Assembly (NCBI GenBank): GCA_032871835.1
Contig: CM065297.1
Coordinates: 21,395,098 to 21,459,097 of the forward strand
Direction of reading: 5' to 3'
From: Dipteronia dyeriana
Lineage: Eukaryota > Streptophyta > Magnoliopsida > Sapindales > Sapindaceae
Length of the DNA: 64,000 bases
The translations under genes and the position numbers were made by a program. Below the pieces are notes generated by a model that was given only the letters and a program-made list of their open reading frames with translations, did not search any database and was not told the DNA's origin. Positions 11,487 to 21,832 of the stretch are shown in pieces; within the stretch, counting starts at the first letter, position 1; every line of letters begins with the position of its first letter.

Positions 11487-11491
11487 CCCCT
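11487..11491. repeat. Target-site duplication of copia-1, right copy
   Basis: CCCCT, identical to 2479-2483. The Tat LTR resumes immediately after it. Confidence 0.7.
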
Positions 11492-12084
11492 CTCGCTAGG
11501 ATGATACCTCTGGATACCTCACCAACATACATGTACTTCAAGATACTCTACCACATCACTAGGTCGATGCTTTGAAGTACCACACCGGTAACAGAGGAAG
11601 TCAAATTATTCTCCAAGGTGTAAGCAAACTCCATGTATGGATAATTATAGTAATAGAGTCCAAAAAGGAAACAAACACGCTTCCCACAAAGATATCCTCT
11701 GTTGTTCGATTCCCTAGGGTCAATCATATTAAATAGAAAATCCCATCAAATGGGGAACGAAGATCAATCCAGTGATCTTCGGAGTGTACGCTAAAGAAAA
11801 ACCCTAGCCACTTTATGTATTAGTATACGGTTAAAATCAACTGGAGGAGATAGATGAAAAAAAAAATAAAAAAAGGAAATCACTTGATTCTACAGTTGAA
11901 AATGAGCCTAGCCACACCGTTGAGAGTTTTGTCCACTTGTCGACGGATACGAGTTCGCCATCTTCAAATGGGTTAAGCCAGAAAGGCAGAGATTGAGAGT
12001 TTCACACCATTAACTTGTTATCATTTTATTATACTCATAGCTCTATTTGATCAAGAATATCTTCTAATACATTGCTTGAGTCTA

Positions 12085-13048
12085 ATGGGTGGACGCCCAA
12101 GCAATAAAATCATTCCAGCAAAGACCAATCCAATGAGTCCCACAATAGTTCAGAAGTTGAGTCCAAATGGCTCTACTGAATAAACACTCAAAGAACAGGT
12201 GAGCATGAGACTCTAGATGGGAGTTGCAAAGAACACAAGTAGTAACAGCTCTAGGGTCATACTTATGAATGCGGTCCCTGGTGGGGAGCCTACCTCTAAC
12301 AGTCATCAAAAGTATGAAACTCATTCTTGAAATGTTTTGAGGGAACCAAACCAGCTTGAACCAAGGAACAAGAGGGTGAGGGGCTCTAAGAGAAGCCAAT
12401 GTAGAAGAGGCTGAGTAAATACCATTAGGAGAAGGGAGCCATCGAATACTATCCTCTATATTGGAGTTAGGATTGTAATAAGGCATCTGAATTTTAATTT
12501 CCACAAGATCAATGGACATAGCAGCTGACTAATTCCAAGAATCAACAAGAACAATGGCATTAACCGTTGCGTTGAGAGGGAGGTCAGAATCATAAACCAC
12601 ACGGGAGCTCCATTTAGAAAGGAGAGGACCATCCAGATGCCAATTATCAAACCATAAAGAAGTACTAGAACCATTGCCAATGTAGTGCTAAATTAAAGGT
12701 CAAGCAATTGGCCGAAGATAGAGGAGTTTCCTCCAATTCCAATAGCAGGTAGAAGGGGCTTTAGCCTCCCAAAGGTTTGAGCCTTTGAGGTGATAGGCTT
12801 TGATCCAAGAAGACCAAAGGTTATTCGTACCATAAATCAGAATCCAAAGATGCCTAATCATCAGGGCCCTATTCCACGAAGAGAGATCCTTGATTCCAAG
12901 ACCACCCTCTTTCATAGGGAGACAAATATCAGACCAAGAAATTTTTGCAACCTTACTATCACTTTCAACCTCTTTCCATAAGAAACTACGGAATTTATGT
13001 TCTATAATCTTCAAAATCTTGATAGGAAGGCAGAGATAACTAGCCCAA
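12085..13048 (-). mobile_element. LINE ORF2 fragment, truncated at both ends
   Basis: It aligns with 22055-23014 of the LINE at 21599-27942, at more than 90% identity by eye. The minus frames show the region after the RT core (FRSFLWKEVESDSKVAKISW, GGLGIKDLSSWNRALMIRHL) and the C-terminal zinc-binding domain with CVLCNSHLESHAHLFFEC. Both the LINE 3' end with A-tail and the 5' part are absent, so it is an internal piece and not a normal 5'-truncated insertion. Its right end abuts an inverted piece of the SIRE-like LTR at 13049. Confidence 0.85.
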
Positions 13049-14377
13049 TCGGTTACTCATACTATTGATTTCAAGTTCTAAGTCAAAATATACTAAACTT
13101 TCAACTCATGTTGCATACATTGTTTTCGTCTTCATATATCGAGTCAAATTATTATTTTCTGGGTTAAGTATCTTATATGTCCATGTCCGTGACAGAGTTA
13201 CGGTTCGTAATCCTTGAATTATGAGTTCAGAGGCCGAAGAACGGTCGAAGAACGTGAAGGTAGGTTGAAGGAAAAGAAGACAGCTCTAAGCTCTTCTTCC
13301 CGAGATGGAGAGTGAGCATCACGGGCAAGAAGGCTTCCTGTCCCGAGATGCCTACATGCCATCTCAGGCAGCAAGTAAGCTTTGTTGCTTCTTGTCCCTT
13401 TTGGTCATTTCACATGTTCTTTTTCCCTCTCCTTTATATATCCATTCCCTCTCACATTTCATTCTAAGAAGAGATTCAAAATTTGAGTGCAGAATTTTCT
13501 CCCAAATTTTCTCACCTTCCAAACACCATAACTTCTTCACTTCAACTCCGATTTGAGTGATTCAAAGTTGAGAGTGTTTGTCTATTCATCCTCCATCTTT
13601 TCTCTAAAGGTTTGAGTTAGTTGTATTGTTTTTTTAGAGTCTAACCTCATAAAAAATGGGACTGCTCCAAATCAACTAAGGTATTGATCTTCTCTCAAAG
13701 TTTTCTTTTAAAACTAGTTCAATTGCCTTGGGTTTTCTTCTTCAACATATATATGTGTTTTGTGATTGTTTTTATTTGATTTTTGAACTCATTTAAAGCT
13801 AGATTGAGTTTCAATTGAAATCTCATATGTTGAGTTATGTTTTGATTTTTCCTATGTTTTCACATGTTTGGGATTGTATTGTGCTTGCTTTGATTCTAGG
13901 ACTATTTGATGATCTTTAATTGATTGATTTTGTGAAAAATAGTTCCGCACATGTATTAGGCTCTCTTTGGCTGAAATCTCACTATAATACATGTGCTTGT
14001 GTTCTTTTGAGCTATTCATGTGCTTTGATGAATCTATGAATAGGAAATATGCTCTAGAACTCTTGATTTAATCTAAATGACTTTGTCACATGATTTTAGC
14101 ATGTTTTTGGTATATGAGATTTAAACTTGATTATTTATTAATTGAACATATCTTGTGACTCAAGTTTTAGATCTGTGCATGTATCTAGGTTGTAATTAAT
14201 GTTAAACGTATCTTACATGATCTAGATGGATTAAACATGCATGATTGACTATACTACATTTGTTTTGTGCATTCATGCTCATGTATAGTATTTTCCATAG
14301 GATGTGTTGATCATAACATTCTATGTTGCGTGCTTGTTTGTGTTTTACATTCATAATCACATAGATTCCTTGTGAGA

Positions 14378-14592
14378 AGAAAGTCTTGACAATAGGTGTG
14401 AGACCTATGTTATTGAGCATGGAAGTCTTGGCAAGAGGTGGGAGACCTCAGAATGTCAAGCAAGGAAGTCTTGCCTAGGGTCCTGAGGATCCGGAAGGGT
14501 GACGAAGAAGTCTTGCCTAGGGTCGTGAGGATCTGGAAGGGTGAGCGTGGAAGTCTTGACAAGAGGTGTGAGGCCTCAGAATGTTGAGCAAG
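14378..14592 (+). repeat. Five tandem 43-bp repeats in SIRE-like LTR
   Basis: Five back-to-back units of 42-43 bp each begin near GAAGTCTTG. Units 1, 2 and 5 share the GACAAGAGGTGTGAG variant, and units 3 and 4 share CCTAGGGTC..GAGGATC. There are no unique spacers, so it is not a CRISPR array. Position just upstream of the LTR 3' end suggests the transcribed R/U5 part. Confidence 0.85.
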
Positions 14593-14920
14593 AGGGCGAC
14601 ATCTTCATGAGTAGGATAGGAGGGTAGTTTCTAGGTGAATGGGTCACTTGAGAGATTGTACTTGTCTTATCTACTAGTGGATTTTGTTTGCCAGTGGTTG
14701 CTAACCCTTGAATGTTTCCTCTTCGGAGGTTTACCACGTTATCTCTTGTGTTAACTTTTCTCTATCCCTATCTCTGTTATATTTGTATTTGTTATTTGAA
14801 TACTATGGATAGAACTTTATATGTAAGTTGACTTCCTTACTATAGTATCAATTTTGTATATATGATGGTTGCATGTTTTATCACACTTTACATGTTTTAT
14901 ATAGTGATTAAGTATCTTTA

Positions 14921-14922
<2 letters not shown>

Positions 14923-14962
<40 letters not shown>
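14923..14962. repeat. (TA)n microsatellite in SIRE-like LTR
   Basis: About 20 TA dinucleotides. The open frame across it on the minus strand is an artefact of the repeat. Confidence 0.95.
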
Positions 14963-14965
<3 letters not shown>

Positions 14966-15087
14966 GATACAAGTAATCTAGAGGGATAAATTTTTGTTTG
15001 TTTCTAAGGGTGTCAAAAAAAGTGTCTAACCTATTCACCCTCCCTCTAGATTAGCCTTGAGTATTTAACCGTGTTTGTATTTTCAAT

Positions 15088-15102
15088 TGGTATCAAAGCA
15101 GG
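15088..15102 (+). other. SIRE-like primer-binding site
   Basis: TGGTATCAAAGCAGG lies two bases inside the LTR end (TTTTCA). It matches the initiator-Met tRNA primer site with changes typical of copia elements. Confidence 0.9.
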
Positions 15103-15168
15103 ACACTAGATTGTACTTAGTGAGAATCCAGGTGATACATTCACGGTTTTTGCAAAGCTTTTGAAGTC

Positions 15169-16212
15169 ATGGGTTTACAAGATGATGTAATGGTGGAAAA
15201 AGCCTTAAATACTAGGCCACTGTTACTTCGAGATGCTAACTATGGGTATTGGAAGTTGATGATGAAAGCCTACATCCGCTCTATTGATGAAAGGGCTTGG
15301 ATGGTAGTGGAAGAAGGTTATAGTCCTCCTACCAAGGTTCAGAGAATGGAACCATGATACTCAAGCCAATGAGTGAATGGAAAATGAATGAGTTTCTGGT
15401 TGCTAAATGGCACCATCGTGTTATGAATGCCATATTTGGAGGAGTTGATGGGCATCAATTCTCCTACATTCAAAATCTTGAATCTGCAAAGGGGGCTTGG
15501 GATACTCTCCAATTTACTAATAAAGGAACCTTAGTGGTGAAGAAATCAAGGCTTCAAATGTTGGCATCACAATTTGAAGGTTGAAGTATGGGTGAAGAAG
15601 AAAAGTTTGAAGACTTCCAATTTTGCCTTCTTAACATTGTTAACCAATGTCAAGCACTTGGAGTACCTTTCTCAAAAGAGCGTTTAAATTGGAAAATCCT
15701 TAGGTCTCTTCCTAAGAGATTTAAATCAAAGGTGACGGCCATTGAGGAAAGCAAAGATGTGGATAGCATGAACATTGATGAGTTGCTTGGGACTCTCCAA
15801 ACTTATGAGATGTGCTTGAAGCCAAAAATTAAGAGTAAGGGAATCGCTCTCAATGCTATTGAGAAGAAGAGTGATGATGAAAATGAAGAGATGACTCTTT
15901 TGGTTAGAAAGTTCAAGAAGTTTCTAAAAAAGAATGCCAAGTCTAGAGGAAATTATTCTAAGGAAAAGGGAGTTAAGAAACCATCATCTCCAAAGAATGA
16001 AAAAGAATAGTCAATCCATGAACAAGAAAGGTGTTCAATGCTATATTTGTCATGGTTTTTGTCATTCTGCTAGTGAGTGCACCAAGAAGCCATCTAAGAA
16101 AGAAAAGAAAGGCAAAGTCTTGGCGGCTACTTGGAGTGATGATAACTCTAGTGATAATGAGAGCTCTATTAGTGAGTCTTCAAGTGATGAAGAGTTGGTG
16201 AGCAACTTGTAG
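15169..16212 (+). pseudogene. SIRE-like gag with first zinc knuckle
   Basis: It starts at ATG 15169 with a copia Gag N-terminus (RPLLLRDANYGYWKLMMKAY, where LxxxNYxxWK is characteristic). A frameshift near 15355 moves it to the frame with WHHRVMNAIFGGV and then, after an in-frame TGA at 15582-15584, to 15588-16010, which contains a Gag core (EDFQFCLLNIVNQCQALGVP; WKILRSLPKRFKSKVTAIEE). A second shift leads to the CCHC knuckle CYICHGFCHSASEC at about 16039-16080, followed by an acidic serine-rich stretch. Gag packages the element RNA. Confidence 0.85.
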
Positions 16213-16259
16213 CTCTAACGGCTTCTCATTTTCCACCAGATGTTGATAGTACAATATCT

Positions 16260-17227
16260 TTGAACAAGAACTTTGATGCAAATCATAATGGAAGCTCTAT
16301 TTCTATTCCTACTAATCTTGAATTGTTGGCCAAGATAGAAAAGCTTGAAGAAGCTAGAGATAATGCTCTAAGAGAGGTAGTTGAGAAGGATGATTTGATC
16401 GAGAAACAACTAGATGAGTTTGTGATTGTTACTCGTAGACTTCTTGGTAAGAAAGGTGATATTATGAAGAAGTTTAGAGAACTAGAAAAGATGAACCTTG
16501 ATAAGGATAATGTGATATCTTCTTTGAGGAATAGAGAACAAGAATTAATGGAAGAGATAAACATGGCTACGAAGGCCATCAAGAACTTAGTAAATGATTC
16601 GGTTAGTGTGTCTAGTGTTAGGAATCCTGTTAACTCTCATAGTGGTGAAGAGGACTTGGTAGTTGAAGAGGAGCCCTTTGAAGCACCATTTCCTACTCTC
16701 TTGGATGAAGTCATGATTGACAAGATACAACACAAGAAGAGAAGAATATCAAAAGCCAAGAAGAAGTTGGCAAACAAGGTATCTTTGCAAACTCCTAGTG
16801 AAGCTAGTTCAACTCCAAAAGGTACAATCTCATCTTGTTTTTTCCAATTTGCCATTATTGCAACACAATAGGTCACATTAAGCCTAGGTGTTATAAATAT
16901 ATTGAAAAATACAAATTAGGAAATGAATCTAGAGATAAGGAGATTAAACTTCAACTAGAACATGTTAAGGCTTTGAAAGTTGAAAAACATGATAATATTG
17001 CTAAGCATGAAAAGAAGTTATGGAGTAGAAAGAAAACTAATCTTGTTCAACTTGATAAAACTTGTGTTGAAAATGTTAAGGAAGAGTGTATTAATGATAT
17101 TCTTGTTAATCAAGTCATTAAAGGACTTTACTCTAGATTTAACATTGTTGTTAAGGATGATATTGGAAATGTTTATGTAGGTACACCCAAGAACAAGTGG
17201 TTCAAGGGTGAGTGCTCTTATCACTAA
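16260..17227 (+). pseudogene. SIRE-like gag-pol linker: coiled coil, second zinc knuckle, protease start
   Basis: Frame 16260-16871 is rich in Lys/Glu/Leu heptads (IEKLEEARDNALREVVEKDD onward), a predicted coiled coil. It continues by frameshift into 16835-17227, which begins with a second CCHC knuckle, CHYCNTIGHIKPRC, as in SIRE-type polyproteins. It ends with NKWFKGECSYH, which occupies the place of the copia protease active site (W..DSGCS.H) but lacks the catalytic Asp-Ser-Gly. Nothing that follows resembles protease, integrase or RT, so pol is deleted here. Confidence 0.75.
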
Positions 17228-18904
17228 TGTAAGAAGCACATGTGAGGTAACTTTGAGGCAATATATCAATATATGTTGAGAATTCTTGCTTGCTAGCTTT
17301 GAATACTTCATGTATTGATATGAACTTGGTTATCTCACATCATGTTTGTTATGATGGTCGAAATTTGTTGGTTAACTTTAGAGAAGTTCTTTTGATATAT
17401 GTGTTGATTGAGTTGAGATATTATGCTTTATTTATTCTTGTTGTGAAACATCGTCAACTTGGTGTCATGAGGACATTCAAGGTAAGAGTGCTCATAAAAA
17501 GGGCGGAAGTATGATATTTGGTGAATATAATGTAAAAAAGGTATTTCTATACTCTAATGCATGTTCTCTTAGATATTCATCTTTTGACTCAATTGATATA
17601 CATCTCATAGCATGTCATATTAGAGAATTTTGTATAGCATACATATGGTTCTCATTAACATTTGCTATTTTAGAATCTAATGGTGATATTGTTTACATTG
17701 ATCTTAACTTTGATGATTGTTTGTGTATAGTTTATTGAGTGGCATTACATTTGAAAATATGAGTTTCATATTATTTGAAAGCTACTCATTAGAGAAGTAT
17801 TGATCTTGAATAAGTCTCTACTTATTGCTTTTAGATCATGTGCTTATGAGCCATAAAATCTTGGTTTTCTAAAATTGCACATTGCTTCTCTTATATGTTT
17901 TGCTAGTAGATTGAGTTTACTAATATGTAAACTTTGGATACACCTTGAAGTTTTTGTGCTTAAGTACATTTTAATTGACCTATGGTTAGTATCCATTTTG
18001 CTTCGGCAAATATATAGAACTCAACGAGCACCTTCATGGAAAGGGCTACATGCATTGGTTGTGAAAGCAACCCAATATTGGAAAGAGCTACACCATTGTG
18101 ATGAGTGAAAGCTGCCATGAAGTGAATTTTGTTAATGTTTTAAAAAAAATCAAAAAAGTGTTGAAATGGAATCATGAAAAGAAAAATTCTTTGATTCAAA
18201 GCCTAAAAAGAAAAGGAGGAAGGCTTAAAAAGGAGAATAGTTGAAAATCAAATGAGCTCGGGTTGAAAAACAGAAATGGGATGACGAGCCACATGCACTC
18301 ACACACTCATATGTTGAAATATATTCTCTTAAAAGCAAAAATTCTGGATGATAATCGGTTTGACTTTTTATGGAAAAAGCTTAAGATGAATAGTTGTTGG
18401 AAATTGTTTGCATGTTGATTATCAAACTACTTCTGGATATATATTTGAAGCATATCTCTCTCACACACACTTTGTTTATGAGTATGTTTATAATTTAGCA
18501 ATTGTTGAAGAATTATGAGAGAACTTGAAAATTTTTGTATATCTCTCTTAGCATATGAAGCTTATTTTGTTGATATTTTTTCAAATTGCTTGAATGTGTG
18601 ATTGTGTGAATATCTTTGTGAACTTTATGCTATCATTGATTTTAGTTATAGCATTTATCAAGGGGGAGCATTGTATGCTAGACATTGTTCTCTTTTATGA
18701 TATGTTCACATGCTTCATTTTATTACATGTTGGCCTATTTTGACTTAGTGATACTTGTAAGATATTACTCATTATCTTTGTCTTGCGTGGTGATTCATTC
18801 TTAAGTCATATGTCTTTGTTTTTATATCTTTGTGACTAATATGCTTTTTTGGTCTTTCACTCACTTTTGTTGTATATATATAGCATCTTATAACATAAGA
18901 AAAA
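17228..18904 (+). other. SIRE-like internal region with no recognisable pol
   Basis: About 1.7 kb of AT-rich sequence where protease, integrase, RT and RNase H should lie. I searched for the DDE integrase, YVDD and RNase H motifs on both strands and found none. Short open frames (17290-17738, 17875-18108) show no domain. A purine tract CAAGGGGGAGCATTG at about 18659 resembles a copia PPT, and the sequence after it may be the leader of the envelope-like ORF. Confidence 0.6.
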
Positions 18905-19966
18905 ATGGGAAGAACTAAGATTACCGGAAGTGGAAATCAATTGAATCCCGTTGTGAAAGCCAAGTCTACCTCAAAAGAATCCAAAACTTCAAGGACAAAA
19001 GATTTAGGGATCTTTGGAACAAAGAAGATATTTCAAGAGAGAGGCATTGACTTTGGTAAGTGTAAAGATTCTTATGTTCTTAAGTGCTTAAAGGATAGAA
19101 AATAGGAATCTTGGGTGAGCATGTTAGGAGTTGTAAATGATACTCTTGTTAGAGAGTTTTATCTTGAATTTAAGGAAAGTGCCACCTTGTTACATGCATT
19201 AATGGAAATTAGGGGTATTGTGTTTAGAGTTAACCCTGAAAACATTAACAAGTTTCTTGGGCTATCTAATGATATAGATTCTAATTTTCTAGATGTGGAT
19301 GTAATTGAGAATCTAAACATCATGGGTAGAACTCTTTGTGACAATGCTTCATTTGAGTTGAAAAATAGGGCATATATTAGTCAACATTAGTTAACTAAGG
19401 CTAGTGCATTTTGGCATCTATTCATTTGCACTAACATTATTGGATCTTCGAATTCAACCGAGTTGCATAAGGACAAGATCAAAATAGTGTATGCCTTGGT
19501 AACTAATCAACCTATAAACCTTGGAGATATTCTCATGTATTACATTGATAGTCCGACTTTCTCTACTAGAGGTGATAAAAAGCTTGCATTACCGGGGTTT
19601 ATTACCTCATTGTGTTTAGCTTTTAGGATTAAGAGTAGAGAAGATGATGTGTTAGTTTAACCCTTGGAAAAGTATTGTGATAAACGTGTGTCATACATGT
19701 CCTATAAGAATAAGGGTAAGACTTGTGATACTTTTGGACTATTTAGTATTTCTCAAGTTGATAGTAATGTGATTAGCACAAATATTCGTTCGGATTAGGC
19801 TATACAATTGAAGGAGAAGGTTAATGAACTTAGTGATATAGTTGTTCAACAAGATACTAGGATAAAAGAGTTGGAGGAGTGCATTGCTTCAATCTCAAGA
19901 CCATCACTCAAGCATTATGTTAGATCGACTACTCGCACGACTTTCTTTGGTGGAACAAGTAGCTAG
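18905..19966 (+). pseudogene. Envelope-like / plant transposon-protein-like ORF of SIRE-like element
   Basis: A single frame of 353 codons starts at ATG 18905 (MGRTKITGSG) and ends at TAG 19964. Four in-frame stops at 19103, 19388, 19658 and 19796 interrupt it, without any frameshift. The centre, LVREFYLEF..., GIVFRVNPENINKFLGL and FWHLFICTNIIGS, matches the pattern of the 'putative plant transposon protein' domain (Transposase_32-like) found in the extra ORF of SIRE and Athila elements. The C-terminus has a short coiled coil (LKEKVNELSDIVVQQDTRIK). No clear signal peptide or membrane span is visible. Its role in these elements is not established. Confidence 0.7.
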
Positions 19967-20410
19967 TATTTGAGCCTTAAGATACATTTCTTAACTTTTT
20001 GGCATCATTTCATGTCTAAAAGGGGGAGAAAGAGATGCTAATTGCTTAGTTTGTTTTTATGTTGTTTTGTGAACTTTTGAACTTCCAATGACATGTAATA
20101 ATTAGTCTTAAGATTTGGTTAAAAAAATTTGTGTTTTGGCATGTATTGAGGGGGAGATACATGTATTTGTGGACTTCATTGTATATTCTTATCCATATTA
20201 TATGTTCCATTTGTTGCTTTTGTCTTATATATGAATTGTGCTCTGAGATAATTTGTAGGTTGCTTCAAGAGAAGATCAAGATGAAGTTCAAGAGTTGATG
20301 AAGATTAGTTATAGGAATCCTACGCATTGTAAAGTGAGGGAGTGATTTTGTGACATATCTTCATTTTTATATTTGTAGTAAATGTATAGATGTTTTGACA
20401 TGGAATTTGC
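19967..20410 (+). other. SIRE-like 3' untranslated region with PPT-like tracts
   Basis: Non-coding. It holds two extra purine tracts, AAAAGGGGGAGAAAG at about 20017 and GAGGGGGAGATACATG at about 20150, ahead of the true PPT. Confidence 0.6.
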
Positions 20411-20423
20411 CAAAGGGGGAGAT
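20411..20423 (+). other. SIRE-like polypurine tract
   Basis: CAAAGGGGGAGAT lies directly before the LTR start TGTTATG at 20424. This is the standard copia PPT and fixes the plus orientation of the element. Confidence 0.9.
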
Positions 20424-21598
20424 TGTTATGTTTTAGATTGTGTTGGCATTAATTCCATATCAAAATGATGTTTACTTGTAATGATTTAGTTGTTTAGATT
20501 CATGATGATTCCAGCTTCAAAAAAGAAGGAACAACTAGTCAAAGCAATTTCAAAGTTTTCAAAGATAAAGGATGTTATATGATTCTACAAAGGTATATTA
20601 AGACCTTATCTTTCTCTTACAAGGCTTAGGCACACACACACAATTTATACCTTTGTATCCCTACATAGTTGTGCACTATTATAGGCACACACACACAATT
20701 CATACATTTATAATCCTGCATCATTGTGTACAATTATAGGCACACATATACAATTTATTCATATGTGTCCCTGCATCGTTGTGCCCATTTATAACATATT
20801 CACACACTTGAAGATGAATGCTCATGCAAGAATTCAAGGATTACAAACTGTAACTCTCTCACAGACATGGACATATAAGATACTCAACCCAGAAAATAAT
20901 AATTTGACTCGGTATACGAAGACGAAGACAATGTATGCAACATGAGTTGAAAGTGTAGTATCTTTTGACTTAGAACTTGAAACCAATAGTATGAGTAACC
21001 AAAATGACCGGAACTCAATCAAGAATGATTTAAGACTAAAATCAAGTTCAATATCCATATTATACAAACATATACACATACAAACACAATTCACACTAGA
21101 ATGCAAACTACATAGAGATAGTCTCCAATCATGCATTTTCGGAGGCCAGAGAACGGTAGAAGAACGCAAAGGGAGGTTGAAGGAAAAGAAGACAGCTCCA
21201 AGATCTTCTTCCCGAGATTACGCGTGAGCATCTCGGGAAAGAAGGCTTGCTGTCCCGAGATGCCCACGCACCATCTCAGGCGGTAAGTAAGCTTGGTTGC
21301 TTCTTGTCCCTTTTGGTCATTTCACATGTCTCTTTTCCCTCTCCTTTATATATTCCTTCTCACATTTCAATATATGAAGAGATTCAAAATTTGAGTGCAG
21401 AATTTTCTCCCAAATTTTCTCACCTTCCAAACACCATAACTTCTTCATTTTAACTCTAATTTGAGTGATTCAAAGTTAAGAGTGTTTGAATGTTCATCCT
21501 CCATTTTTTCTTTGAAGGGTTGAGTAAGTTTTATTGCTGTTTGTGGAGTTTAATCTCACAAACAATGGGACTGCATCAAATCAACTAAGGTATTGATC
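20424..21598 (+). repeat. SIRE-like 3' LTR, truncated by LINE
   Basis: It starts TGTTATGTTTTAG after the PPT. From 21139 it matches the 5' LTR at 13230. It stops at GTATTGATC (21598), where the T-run of the minus-strand LINE begins. The remaining LTR (about 1.4 kb by comparison with 13695-15085) is not found on the other side of the LINE. Confidence 0.85.
20628..20793 (+). repeat. Three tandem ~56-bp repeats with CACACA cores
   Basis: Three units start GGCACACACACACAATTTATAC or a close variant and contain CCTACATAGTTGTGCA-type tails. They sit in the U3 part of the 3' LTR. The matching part of the 5' LTR is lost. Confidence 0.85.
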
Positions 21599-21832
21599 TT
21601 TTTTTTTTTGGTAAATAAATAGTATCATAGGAAGAAGGAAGGAATGTACAAATACAAGGGGTATACCCCAGGAAGAAAGGGACACAAAGCCCAGAAACAA
21701 AGATCAAACAACAAACTCTCTAATAACAAGGGATAGAGAAGAGAGGCAAAAAAAAGCTCAACACACGAGCAACCAAAAAGCAAGAGCTAGACAAGGGCTC
21801 AAAACAAGAACAACAAGAGAAAAGCTTTAAAA

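Larger units (their letters stand above)
2057..12071 (+). mobile_element. LTR of Tat type, proposed 5' LTR of element E, split by copia-1
   Basis: The two LTR pieces are 2057-2483 and 11487-12071, about 1.0 kb when copia-1 is removed. It starts TGTTAATAGCC and ends AATACA. It aligns along its length with the LTR at 48320-49356, at roughly 85% identity by eye, in the same orientation. The matching LTR shows the unoccupied copia-1 site near 48770-48800. The left flank is the first half of the host antisense gene, and the flank right of 49356 is its second half, which makes these two LTRs the ends of one insertion. A clean target duplication is not kept (CTACT before 2057, TAGTC after 49356). 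An unrelated LTR of the same family is the alternative. Confidence 0.65.
13049..15085 (+). repeat. SIRE-like 5' LTR, 5' end rearranged
   Basis: From 13230 to 13695 it matches 21139-21598 of the 3' LTR directly, including the GGACTGC and CTAAGGTATTGATC blocks. It ends TTTTCA at 15085, two bases before the PBS. The expected LTR start (TGTTATGTTTTAG, as at 20424) is missing. In its place 13052-13226 is the reverse complement of 20815-21003. A (TA)n tract lies at 14923-14962. Confidence 0.75.
13049..21598 (+). mobile_element. SIRE-like Ty1/copia element lacking pol, with envelope-like ORF
   Basis: Plus-strand element with 5' LTR remnant (to 15085), PBS 15088-15102, gag with zinc knuckle, a coiled-coil and second-knuckle region, then about 1.7 kb without recognisable protease, integrase or RT, an envelope-like ORF (18905-19966), PPT, and a 3' LTR (20424 onwards) cut at 21598 by a LINE. 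Two separated zinc knuckles and a downstream env-like ORF are hallmarks of the SIRE/Maximus lineage. It must have depended on another element for mobility if it moved in this form. Confidence 0.75.

Noticed and set aside
2057..12071. Solo LTR with its own target duplication
   Set aside because: Flanks CTACT and TTGCT do not match, while the colinearity of the flanking antisense gene with 49357 supports pairing with the 48320 LTR.
14378..14592. CRISPR-like array
   Set aside because: Units are contiguous without spacers and lie in a plant LTR.
15088..15102. tRNA gene
   Set aside because: Only the 3'-end complement of initiator-Met tRNA is present, as expected for a primer-binding site. No cloverleaf is formed by the flanks.
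20834..21227. Frames of 78-111 codons on both strands as host genes
   Set aside because: They lie in the SIRE-like 3' LTR, and the matching segment at 13052 is inverted without preserving a frame.
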